Source of the DNA: Fusobacterium sp. IOR10
GTDB taxonomy: Bacteria; Fusobacteriota; Fusobacteriia; Fusobacteriales; Fusobacteriaceae
DNA: 64,000 nt
NCBI RefSeq assembly: GCF_010367435.1
Contig: NZ_WJWY01000004.1
Coordinates: 1-64,000 of the forward strand
Direction of reading: 5' to 3'
The notes under the pieces are model-generated. The model saw nothing but the letters and a program-made list of their open reading frames with translations. It was not told where the DNA came from and made no database searches. Shown piece by piece: positions 37,274 to 44,583 of the stretch. How positions within the stretch are numbered: the first letter of the stretch is position 1; every line of letters starts with the position of its first letter. The translations under genes were made by a program, and so were the position numbers.

Positions 37274-38251
37274 TTATTTTAAAATCCCCTTTTCTTTATA
37301 ATACTTAATTGCCCCATTATGAAATGGAATTTTTATATTTTCTAAAGAATTCTCTAAAAAAACATTCCTTCTAATAACTTCGTGTTCATTTTTTAATTCA
37401 TCTAAATTTTCTATAATACTTTTTGTTATATCATATACTACCTTATCTGATAATCTAGCATCACAAATAACTATATCTTTAACACCAACAGTATAAACAT
37501 CTTTTTTTAAATTATAAATTTTTTTGTTTATAATCTCTTTATGAAAAAAAGCATGGCTATCCACCAATTTTTTTATTTTATCATTACTCATGGAAACAAA
37601 TCCTATATCTATTTCCTTTTGTAAATTTGTTATAACTGGATTGGGAATACCATTAGTTAAAAATATTGCATCTAAAACTCCTTTTTTTAATTGTTCTACC
37701 AATTCTCCAGGAGAGGCATATGTTACTTCAGTATCAGAATAATTCATATTATGAACTTCATATATCAGTCTGGCATTTAATTCCACACCTGAATTGTAAA
37801 CTCCTAACCCTACTTTCTTGCCCTTTAAATCCTCAAATTTTTTTATATTGGAATTTTTTCTAGTTATTATTTGTACATAATTGTAATGAAGACCCATTAT
37901 ACATCTTAAACCCTTAGCTGCTTCTCTGTTTTCATATGCTCCAGTTCCTTTATAAGCTTGAACCACTGAATCTGACATTGCTATAGCTATTTCAACTTTG
38001 TCATCTAAAATTAAATCTATATTATCACCTGATCCACCTGTTGATCTAACAGAACAATTATATCCTGCTTCTTTTATGAATCTTGAAAAACTAAGACCTA
38101 TGGGATAAAATAAACCACTTATTGGAGCGGTACCTATTGTTATAAATTTCTTTCCTTGTGTACCACCCTCCCTTGTTTCTACTCCTAAACTCGTTAAACT
38201 TAAAATCATTAATAATAATATTAATAATATATTCTTTTTTTCACATTTCAT
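37274..38251 (-). CDS. TAXI-family periplasmic solute-binding protein
   Basis: A 325-residue binding protein of the TAXI family (TRAP-associated extracytoplasmic immunogenic). A signal peptide covers about residues 1-23. Family segments are FITIGTAPISGLFYPIG (about 36-52), RSTGGSGDNIDLI (about 69-81) and DLKGKKVGLGVYNSG (about 147-161). TAXI proteins usually deliver solute to a fused TRAP DctQM permease; some bind glutamate or 2-oxoglutarate. Here no TRAP permease is near and gltS follows 24 bp later, so a role in glutamate capture for, or sensing with, GltS is inferred. The gene has a canonical sigma-54 promoter. Confidence 0.9.
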   Translation of the reverse strand: MKCEKKNILLILLLMILSLTSLGVETREGGTQGKKFITIGTAPISGLFYPIGLSFSRFIKEAGYNCSVRSTGGSGDNIDLILDDKVEIAIAMSDSVVQAYKGTGAYENREAAKGLRCIMGLHYNYVQIITRKNSNIKKFEDLKGKKVGLGVYNSGVELNARLIYEVHNMNYSDTEVTYASPGELVEQLKKGVLDAIFLTNGIPNPVITNLQKEIDIGFVSMSNDKIKKLVDSHAFFHKEIINKKIYNLKKDVYTVGVKDIVICDARLSDKVVYDITKSIIENLDELKNEHEVIRRNVFLENSLENIKIPFHNGAIKYYKEKGILK

Positions 38252-38273
38252 TCTCCCACCACCCTTTTATAAA

Positions 38274-38288
38274 GCAATTTCCGTGCCA
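38274..38288 (-). promoter_or_regulatory. Sigma-54 (-24/-12) promoter of the TAXI-gltS operon
   Basis: On the minus strand TGGCAC (38288-38283), five bases, TTGC (38277-38274), then TT. This is an exact match to the sigma-54 consensus TGGCAC-N5-TTGC. The start near 38262 gives a short leader with GGTGGGAG before the TAXI ATG at 38251. The adjacent two-component regulator is a sigma-54 activator, which makes the site convincing. Confidence 0.92.
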
Positions 38289-38322
38289 CTTAATATATTT
38301 TTTATAACTTATGCTTTTATCT

Positions 38323-38336
38323 GGAATAATTTTTCC
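38323..38336. promoter_or_regulatory. Small GGAA/TTCC dyad near the sigma-54 promoter
   Basis: GGAATAATTTTTCC is an imperfect palindrome 35 bp upstream of the -24 element. It shares the GGAA...TTCC ends with the larger dyads further upstream and may be an additional low-affinity activator site; it could also be chance in AT-rich DNA. Confidence 0.3.
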
Positions 38337-38367
38337 TGTTTTAAAACTAATTATCCTGAAATAACTT

Positions 38368-38412
38368 AATACGGCAATTTTTTCCCTTCCAACCGGAAAA
38401 AATTGCCGTATT
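38368..38412. promoter_or_regulatory. 18-bp inverted repeat, candidate enhancer (UAS) for the sigma-54 activator
   Basis: The arms at 38368-38385 and 38395-38412 are perfect reverse complements over 18 bp (outer part ACGGCAATTTTTTCC), with a 9-bp spacer. The repeat lies about 80-125 bp upstream of the -24 element, the usual place for enhancer-binding-protein sites. Neither strand has a T run after it, which argues against a simple terminator, although it also lies after the regulator gene's stop codon. Confidence 0.6.
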
Positions 38413-38419
38413 TCTGTGA

Positions 38420-38438
38420 AAGGGAAAAAAGTTCCCTT
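38420..38438 (-). terminator. Small hairpin at the end of the response-regulator gene
   Basis: AAGGGAA (38420-38426) and TTCCCTT (38432-38438) form a 7-bp stem with a five-base loop that overlaps the regulator's stop codon. No T run follows, so termination would be weak. Its GGGAA/TTCCC ends resemble the adjacent large dyad, so it may instead be part of the activator's binding region. Confidence 0.35.
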
Positions 38439-39810
38439 ATAACTCGTATTCTTTTATTTTATTACGAAGGCCCCTTTCGCTAATGCCTAGCATTTCTGCT
38501 GTATTTTTTTTATGTCCATTATTTTTATTTAGACATTTTTTTATTAAAATTCTTTCTGCATCCTTTAAAGTTAAACCAAGTAAATTATCCAACTCATTTA
38601 CATCATCAGAAGTAAATTTATTCTCATATACATTTTTTTTTATTCCTTCTAACACATTATAAGGAAGTGAATCATAGTCAATTTTATCTGTACTTGTTAA
38701 TATAACTCCTCTTTCTATTATATTAGATAACTCTCTTACATTTCCAGGATAGGTATAATCTAGTAAAAATTTCTTAGCTTGAGTTGTTAATCCTGAAATA
38801 TTTTTATCCATCTCTTTATTATATACCTTTATAAAATGTTCAAATAAAAGAGGTAGATCATCCTTTCTCTCCCTTAATGGTGGTATTTTAATTTCTAAAA
38901 TATTTAATCTAAAATACAAATCCCTTCTAAACATTCCATCTTTTACCATTTTTTTCAAATCTTTATTTGTAGCTGATATTATTCTTACATCTGTACTAAC
39001 AACTTCATTAGAGCCTAAAGGAATAAATTTTTTATCCTGAAGTACTCTTAACAATTTAGATTGTAAGGTTAAACTCATATCTCCTATCTCATCTAAAAAA
39101 ATAGTTCCTCCATCTGCATACTGGAATTTTCCAACTTTATCTGCAATGGCATTTGTAAAAGTTCCTTTTTTATGTCCGAAGAATTCCTCTTCTAAAAGTC
39201 CTTCAGGAATAGCAGCACAATTAACTTCTACAAAATTTTTATTTTTTCTCTTTCCAGAAAAATGAATAGCCCTAGCAACTAATTCTTTTCCAGTTCCACT
39301 TTCCCCTGAAATTAAAACCCCTGTATCTATATCCTTTAATCTTTCTATAAGGGAAAATATTTCTCTCATAGCTTTGCTTTTTCCTATTATTCCCTTATAT
39401 TCATATCTATTTTTTAATTCTTCACTTAAATACTCTACCTTTTCATTTAATTCTCTATAATTTAGAGCTTGTTCCACTGTTATATATAGTTCTTCTAAAT
39501 TTAATGGCTTTGTTAAATAAGTATAAGCTCCCTTTTTCATAGCATCAACTGAAGACATAATAGAACCATAGGCAGTCATTATTATTACAACTATTTTTTC
39601 ATCAATTTTCTTTATTTCATCTAATAACTTTAAACCGTCAACCTCTCCTATTTTCAAATCCAAAAGAACTAAATCTATTTTAGAATTTTTTATAATTTCT
39701 ATTCCTTCACTTGGATCCATTGTTGCTTTAATTTCATATTTATCTTCTAAAGCATAGGTTAAAGAGGAGCAAATATATTTTTCATCATCAATAATAAGTA
39801 TTTTTTTCAC
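38437..39810 (-). CDS. NtrC-type sigma-54-dependent response regulator
   Basis: Receiver domain (1-120) with phospho-site D51 in LLDLKIGEVDGL and K101; AAA+ domain with Walker A GESGTGKE (169-176), Walker B GTIFLDEIGD (235-244) and the arginine-rich RRDLYFRLN segment; C-terminal Fis-type helix-turn-helix (about 420-457). The sigma-54-contacting loop reads GTFTNA (216-221) instead of GAFTGA, with two changes. Translation starts at GTG 39810, directly after the kinase stop codon, with GAGGAGG inside the kinase gene. Its target is almost certainly the sigma-54 promoter of TAXI-gltS immediately downstream. Confidence 0.93.
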   Translation of the reverse strand: MKKILIIDDEKYICSSLTYALEDKYEIKATMDPSEGIEIIKNSKIDLVLLDLKIGEVDGLKLLDEIKKIDEKIVVIIMTAYGSIMSSVDAMKKGAYTYLTKPLNLEELYITVEQALNYRELNEKVEYLSEELKNRYEYKGIIGKSKAMREIFSLIERLKDIDTGVLISGESGTGKELVARAIHFSGKRKNKNFVEVNCAAIPEGLLEEEFFGHKKGTFTNAIADKVGKFQYADGGTIFLDEIGDMSLTLQSKLLRVLQDKKFIPLGSNEVVSTDVRIISATNKDLKKMVKDGMFRRDLYFRLNILEIKIPPLRERKDDLPLLFEHFIKVYNKEMDKNISGLTTQAKKFLLDYTYPGNVRELSNIIERGVILTSTDKIDYDSLPYNVLEGIKKNVYENKFTSDDVNELDNLLGLTLKDAERILIKKCLNKNNGHKKNTAEMLGISERGLRNKIKEYEL

Positions 39811-41793
39811 TTAAACCTCCTCAAATTTTATAATAAATTTTGTGAATTTTCCCTCTTCACTTTCAACAAATATTTCTCCATTATTTTTTTCAACTAATTG
39901 TTTAGAAACAGCTAATCCTATACCTGTCCCATTAATTTTTGTTGTATAAAAAATATGAAAAATATTTTTTAATTCCTTTTCTTTTAAACCAACACCATTA
40001 TCAAAAAAGCTTAAACAAACTTTATCTCTCTCTCTATAAGCCTTTATATTTATGTTATAAACTTCTTCAACTTCAACTTTACTTTTCTTATCATTTATAG
40101 CATCTATAGCATTTAAAAGTATATTTATTATAACTTGTTTCAATTGATTTTTGTCTCCTTTAATTATTAAATTATCTCCAATGTTAGTTTCTAATTTAAT
40201 ATTAGATTTAAAAATTGTAGGTTTAACAAGTAAAACACAAGACTCCACTAAATTAAATATATTTATTTTTTCTATATTTATAGATCTCGGTTTAGAGTAA
40301 TCAATTAAATTTTCTATTAGTTTACTTACCCTATCCACTTCCTTTGGCACTATTTCAACAAGTTCCTTCTTAAAAGTTTCATTGTCTTGCTTATAAGGAA
40401 GTATTTCAATATATGTTTTTATAGATGTTAGAGGATTTCTTATTTCATGAGCTATCCCTGCTATCATACTTGATATTGCAGCTTCTTTTTCCTTTTCAGC
40501 TGCCCTTTCTTTTAAAAGTTTTTCCTTTGTGGCATCCTCAATTGTTAGAAAAACCCCTATAACATTTTTTTTGTAATCCAATAACTGATAAATCATGTAT
40601 CTAAAATAATACTCTTCCCCATCAATAATCTTTAATAAATCATTTGTAAAATGATTTTCCACATTATTTATTATTTTATCTAATCTATCATTTGTTACCA
40701 TTTCTTTTATAATAGGTATGCTCTCTATGTTCTTTCCTATATAATCAAAGGATAGTTTAAACATTTCCAAGGTATTATTATTTAAAAAATTAACTTCCCC
40801 TTTTCTGTTTAAAATAATAATAGCTCTTGGACTATTTTCACAAATTATACTATTCAATTCTGTGGTATTTCTTATTTCTATAATTTTATCTTCTAATTTT
40901 TTATTTGACTCTAATAATTCAGAAGTTTTATCTTTAACTTTATTTTTCAATTGAAAATTCCAAAAGAAAGAAATTAAAAATATTATAATTAAAAAACATG
41001 CAAATAATGTAATTCTTGTCATCATTCTAGTTATTTTCTTTAATTTTTCTTTTTCAAAATTTTTAGTCCATTTATTATAAAGTCTTTCATATTCTCCGTT
41101 GATTTTAATACTTTTTAGTTCCTTATTTATTAGTTTAAGCATATTGTCTTCTAATAAAGAAACCCCTATATAGTAATTTATTGGGGCTGTATAACTATTT
41201 ATAAGTTCATAATTTTCTTCTTCGTTATCAGAAACTAATAAATATTCTGCAACTTCTTTCACACCTATACTAAAATCTGCTCTATTCATTTTTAATAATT
41301 GAAATAGAGACTCTTGATCTAAAGTCACATTAAAATTAATTTTCTTTAAATTTTTTAAATACTCATATTCAGATGAATCTTTTTCAACAGCAACTACAAA
41401 TGCTTCGTCTCCAAAATTATTTTTTATTCTAGTACTATTTTTTTTCAAAGTTACCATGCAAGTAGTTGATTGAAGAATATTATCTGAAAATTTCATTTTA
41501 TTTCCCAACTGCTCTTTAAATCTAATTCCTAATATTAAATCTATATTTCCCTTATCTAATTCTTTTATAGAACGTTCTTTCCCCATAGATATATATTTAA
41601 ATTTTATATTATTTCTTTCACCTATAATATTTAATAAATCTATATTAAGACCCTTATACTCACCATTTTCAATAAATTGAAAAGGAGGCATTTTAGGATC
41701 AATTGCAACCTTATACTCTTTTTTTATATTACTCCCTATTAAGCTCAAAGAATAAGTTATTAAAAAAAAGAATATTATTCCAACTTTTTTCAC
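39811..41793 (-). CDS. Sensor histidine kinase with periplasmic amino-acid-binding (SBP_bac_3) domain
   Basis: A signal-anchor (1-20), a type 3 solute-binding domain (about 27-245, with YKVAIDPKMPPFQFIENGEYKG), a membrane helix (about 260-280), coiled coil, PAS domain (about 315-425), HisKA with H449 in IAHEIRNPLTSI, and a HATPase domain ending TGIGLAVSKQLVEKNNGEI. The sensor belongs to the fold of polar amino-acid-binding proteins, and the target operon encodes GltS, so glutamate or a similar solute is the probable ligand. Starts with GTG at 41793 after GGGAGGA; the thioredoxin-reductase-like gene ends 28 bp upstream. Confidence 0.93.
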   Translation of the reverse strand: MKKVGIIFFFLITYSLSLIGSNIKKEYKVAIDPKMPPFQFIENGEYKGLNIDLLNIIGERNNIKFKYISMGKERSIKELDKGNIDLILGIRFKEQLGNKMKFSDNILQSTTCMVTLKKNSTRIKNNFGDEAFVVAVEKDSSEYEYLKNLKKINFNVTLDQESLFQLLKMNRADFSIGVKEVAEYLLVSDNEEENYELINSYTAPINYYIGVSLLEDNMLKLINKELKSIKINGEYERLYNKWTKNFEKEKLKKITRMMTRITLFACFLIIIFLISFFWNFQLKNKVKDKTSELLESNKKLEDKIIEIRNTTELNSIICENSPRAIIILNRKGEVNFLNNNTLEMFKLSFDYIGKNIESIPIIKEMVTNDRLDKIINNVENHFTNDLLKIIDGEEYYFRYMIYQLLDYKKNVIGVFLTIEDATKEKLLKERAAEKEKEAAISSMIAGIAHEIRNPLTSIKTYIEILPYKQDNETFKKELVEIVPKEVDRVSKLIENLIDYSKPRSINIEKINIFNLVESCVLLVKPTIFKSNIKLETNIGDNLIIKGDKNQLKQVIINILLNAIDAINDKKSKVEVEEVYNINIKAYRERDKVCLSFFDNGVGLKEKELKNIFHIFYTTKINGTGIGLAVSKQLVEKNNGEIFVESEEGKFTKFIIKFEEV

Positions 41794-41821
41794 AATACTG
41801 TCCTCCCTCTCATGAGTATAA

Positions 41822-42742
41822 CTATTTATTTCTAGTTAATAAATATTTTATAGCTTCCATTCCAGCAACTGTTCCATCACCAACAGCTGTTGTTACCTGT
41901 CTTGCTTTTTTACTAACAACATCCCCTGCTGCATAAATCCCTTCAACATTTGTTTTCATTGTATTATCTGTAATAATCAATCCATCCTCATCAAGTGTAG
42001 CAAATTCTCCTAAAAGTTCATTTGAATTTTTAGTTCCTAAGTAAAGAAAAGCATATTGAATTGAGTATTCTTTTTTTTCTCCATTTACATTAACCTCAGC
42101 TGTTTCTAAAACTCCATTTCCTTTTAACTGAATAACTTGAGAATTTAAAATTATTTCAACTTTTTCATTTTCATTTAAAGTTTTAAAAAGTTCTTCATTA
42201 CAGTTTAATTTTTCTCCATTTACAAATATATATATTTTCTCTGAATATTTAGTTAAGAATAAAGCTTCCTCTGCTATTTCTTCCCCTTGTCCAAATAAAG
42301 AAACTATTTTATTTCTTGTAAAGGCTCCATCACAAGTGGCACAGTAAGATACTCCTTTTCCTAAAAATTCTGATTCTCCCTTTAGTTTCTTTTCACTATT
42401 TTTACTCCACCCTGTTGCTACAACTATAGCTTTAGTTTTTATATTAATTTTATCTGTTTTAACTACCTTTGGATCATCATAAATATCTATCCCTAAGAAT
42501 GTTGCATCTAAAAATTCAGTTCCAAATCTCTTAGCTTGATCCCTCATTTGAGTCTTTAATTCTTTACCTGTTATCCCATTTGGAAAACCAGGATAATTAT
42601 CAATTTGATGAGCCATTTGAAGACTTCCTATATCTTTTTTTTCTATAACTAAAACTGATAAATTAGATCTGCTTGCATAAATTGCTGAAGTTAATCCTGC
42701 AGGTCCACCACCTATCACAACTAAATCATATTTTTTTTCCAT
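41822..42742 (-). CDS. Thioredoxin-reductase-like flavoprotein lacking NADPH motifs
   Basis: FAD-binding GGGPAGLTSA near the N-terminus, the redox disulfide CATC (C134, C137 in SYCATCDGAF) and the C-terminal AAGDV FAD motif show a low-molecular-weight thioredoxin reductase. The second nucleotide-binding site is changed: GQGEEIA (151-157) instead of GGGDSA, and IFVNGE (172-177) where NADPH enzymes have the HRR motif. This fits the ferredoxin-dependent (FFTR) or related deeply branching types, in which NADPH is not the donor. The ATG at 42742 is chosen because AGGGAGAG overlaps the upstream TTG; this gives 306 residues. It lies between a metallo-hydrolase gene and the sensor kinase gene. Confidence 0.85.
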   Translation of the reverse strand: MEKKYDLVVIGGGPAGLTSAIYASRSNLSVLVIEKKDIGSLQMAHQIDNYPGFPNGITGKELKTQMRDQAKRFGTEFLDATFLGIDIYDDPKVVKTDKINIKTKAIVVATGWSKNSEKKLKGESEFLGKGVSYCATCDGAFTRNKIVSLFGQGEEIAEEALFLTKYSEKIYIFVNGEKLNCNEELFKTLNENEKVEIILNSQVIQLKGNGVLETAEVNVNGEKKEYSIQYAFLYLGTKNSNELLGEFATLDEDGLIITDNTMKTNVEGIYAAGDVVSKKARQVTTAVGDGTVAGMEAIKYLLTRNK

Positions 42743-42762
42743 TATTCTCTCCCTGTACAAAT

Positions 42763-43392
42763 TTATTTTACTATTCCAATTGTTTTTAAATATATTTTTT
42801 CTTCACCTATAGTTGTTGGTTCAGTATGACCACTATAAACAATTGTATCCTTTGGTAGTTTGCAAAGTTTTCTTAAACTATTAAATAGCATTTCTCCACT
42901 ACTGTCTGGAAAATCATATCTTCCAAAACTTCTTCTAAACATTGTATCACCTGATATTAGTATTTTAGCTCTCTCACAGAAGAAACTTTTAGAACCTCTT
43001 GTGTGACCTGGAGTATCTATAACTTTAAATTCTCCAATTATATCATCCTCTTCAACTTCAATAAAATCTTCTTTATATTCAAAATCTATTCCAAAAATAT
43101 AATTAGAATGATTTAATGTGGCGTCTCCTAAACATTTGCTGTCCTCTTGTCCTATAAATACTTTTGCCTTTGGATAAAGTTTTTTTAATAAGTTTAACCC
43201 ACAAATATGATCTGAATGTCCATGAGTTAATACAATATATTTAATGTCTAATTCATTGGTTTTAATAAATTCTTCTAAAGCTCCTGTTCTTTCCCCTTCA
43301 CAATCAAAAATATAAGCAATTTTATTTTCATCCCAAACTAAATAAGTATTAGTTTGAAATCCTCCAGTTAAAAACGTCTTTATATTCATCAT
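42763..43392 (-). CDS. Metallo-beta-lactamase-fold hydrolase (glyoxalase II-like)
   Basis: A small cytoplasmic hydrolase of about 209 residues with the zinc motif THGHSDH (H57, H59, D61, H62), then DTPGHTRGS and SGDTMFRRSFGRYDFP, which match the GloB/YcbL subgroup. Likely acts on a thioester such as a lactoylglutathione analogue, but no glutathione route is visible. The start is placed at ATG 43392 after AGGAGG; a second ATG follows directly. It is 20 bp upstream of the flavoprotein gene in the same direction, so the two may be co-expressed. Confidence 0.85.
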   Translation of the reverse strand: MMNIKTFLTGGFQTNTYLVWDENKIAYIFDCEGERTGALEEFIKTNELDIKYIVLTHGHSDHICGLNLLKKLYPKAKVFIGQEDSKCLGDATLNHSNYIFGIDFEYKEDFIEVEEDDIIGEFKVIDTPGHTRGSKSFFCERAKILISGDTMFRRSFGRYDFPDSSGEMLFNSLRKLCKLPKDTIVYSGHTEPTTIGEEKIYLKTIGIVK

Positions 43393-43556
43393 AATCAAAT
43401 TCCTCCTAAAATATTTTTATTATTATACACCTATAACCTATCATTTTTTAAGAAAAAAATAAAGTATTATTATTAGAATTTATATAAATAATATGATAGA
43501 ATTATTATTATACTAAAATTAAAAAATAATTATTTTATATACTTTAGGAGGAAAAA

Positions 43557-44015
43557 ATGAATATAGTTTTATATGAACCAGAAATACCTTATAATACAGG
43601 TAATATTGGTCGTTCTTGTGTGCTAACAAATTCGACTTTACATCTTATCAAACCCCTTGGATTTTCTTTAGATGAAAAACAAGTAAGAAGAGCAGGACTT
43701 GACTATTGGCATTTGGTTAAAATAGTAGAATGGAATAACTGGGAAGAATTCTTAGAAGCTAATCCAGATGGAAATCTATTTTATGCAACTACTAAATCTC
43801 ACCAAAATTATTCTGATGTTAAATATAATGAAAATGATTTCATTATTTTTGGACCTGAATCTAGAGGTATACCAGAAGAAATATTAAAAAAGAATCCAGA
43901 AAGATGTATAACTATTCCTATGATTCCAATGGGACGTTCTTTAAATCTTTCAAATTCAGCAGCTATTATTTTATATGAAGCTCTAAGACAAACTAATTTT
44001 AACTTTGGAGAATAG
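43557..44015 (+). CDS. trmL: tRNA (cytidine/uridine-34-2'-O-)-methyltransferase TrmL
   Basis: A 152-residue SPOUT methyltransferase that modifies the wobble base of leucine tRNAs in E. coli. It starts MNIVLYEPEIPYNTGNIGR and carries FGPESRGIPEEIL, PMGRSLNLSNSAAIILYE, the knot that binds SAM. It follows AGGAGG closely and is 5 bp ahead of folA, on the plus strand, divergent from the metallo-hydrolase gene across a 157-bp AT-rich gap. Confidence 0.94.
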   Translation: MNIVLYEPEIPYNTGNIGRSCVLTNSTLHLIKPLGFSLDEKQVRRAGLDYWHLVKIVEWNNWEEFLEANPDGNLFYATTKSHQNYSDVKYNENDFIIFGPESRGIPEEILKKNPERCITIPMIPMGRSLNLSNSAAIILYEALRQTNFNFGE

Positions 44016-44020
44016 AACTT

Positions 44021-44485
44021 ATGGTAAATATTATTGTTGCTATGGACAACAATTTTTTAATTGGTTCAAAGGGTAAACTTCCATGGAATATTCCAGAAGA
44101 CTTAAAGTTATTTAAAAAATTAACAGAAAATAATATTGTTATAATGGGACGAAAAACCTTTGAAAGTATTGGCAAACCCCTTCCAAATAGAATTAATATT
44201 GTAATTAGTAATACATTAAAAAATCATTGTGATGTGATAATATTTAATTCCTTAGAGGCTTCAATTTCCTTTGGAAAAAAATCAAATAAAGAAATTTTTA
44301 TTATTGGTGGAGCTGAAATTTATAAGGAAACTATAACTAAAAATCTTGCTGATAAACTTTGCATTTCTCACATAAAAAAAACATATTACGGAGATACTTT
44401 TTTCCCAAATATTAATCTAGATAATTTAACAAAAATAAAAGAAATTAATTTTAATATGTTTGTATATAAAGAATACTTATTATAA
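44021..44485 (+). CDS. folA: Dihydrofolate reductase
   Basis: Reduces dihydrofolate to tetrahydrofolate with NADPH. Signatures: MVNIIVAMDNNFLIGSKGKLPWNIPEDL-type start with PW at about residues 22-23 and the acidic D/E at 27-28, IVIMGRKTFESIGKPLPNR (about 40-58), and IFIIGGAEIYKE near 92. The 154-residue length is normal. No thyA lies next to it. It starts 5 bp after trmL and so probably shares its promoter. Confidence 0.94.
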   Translation: MVNIIVAMDNNFLIGSKGKLPWNIPEDLKLFKKLTENNIVIMGRKTFESIGKPLPNRINIVISNTLKNHCDVIIFNSLEASISFGKKSNKEIFIIGGAEIYKETITKNLADKLCISHIKKTYYGDTFFPNINLDNLTKIKEINFNMFVYKEYLL

Positions 44486-44504
44486 CCTTTTGGTTAAAAA
44501 ACAC

Positions 44505-44533
44505 TTGTAATTTAAAATAACATATGATAATAT
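44505..44533 (+). promoter_or_regulatory. Predicted promoter of the FadL-porin/TetR operon
   Basis: TTGTAA (44505-44510) and TAATAT (44528-44533) are spaced by 17 bp. The -10 region runs into the dyad operator at 44532-44560, so a bound repressor would block open-complex formation. Confidence 0.6.
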
Positions 44534-44560
44534 AACATGTGTTATTATTACACGTGTTAT
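44532..44560. promoter_or_regulatory. Dyad operator, probable binding site of the adjacent TetR regulator
   Basis: The arms ATAACATGTGT (44532-44542) and ACACGTGTTAT (44550-44560) form an 11-bp inverted repeat with one mismatch and a 7-bp spacer. The site overlaps the predicted transcription start of the porin gene; the TetR gene follows that gene in the same operon, a standard autoregulated layout. Confidence 0.65.
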
Positions 44561-44583
44561 TTTAATTTTAGGAGGTTATTAAT

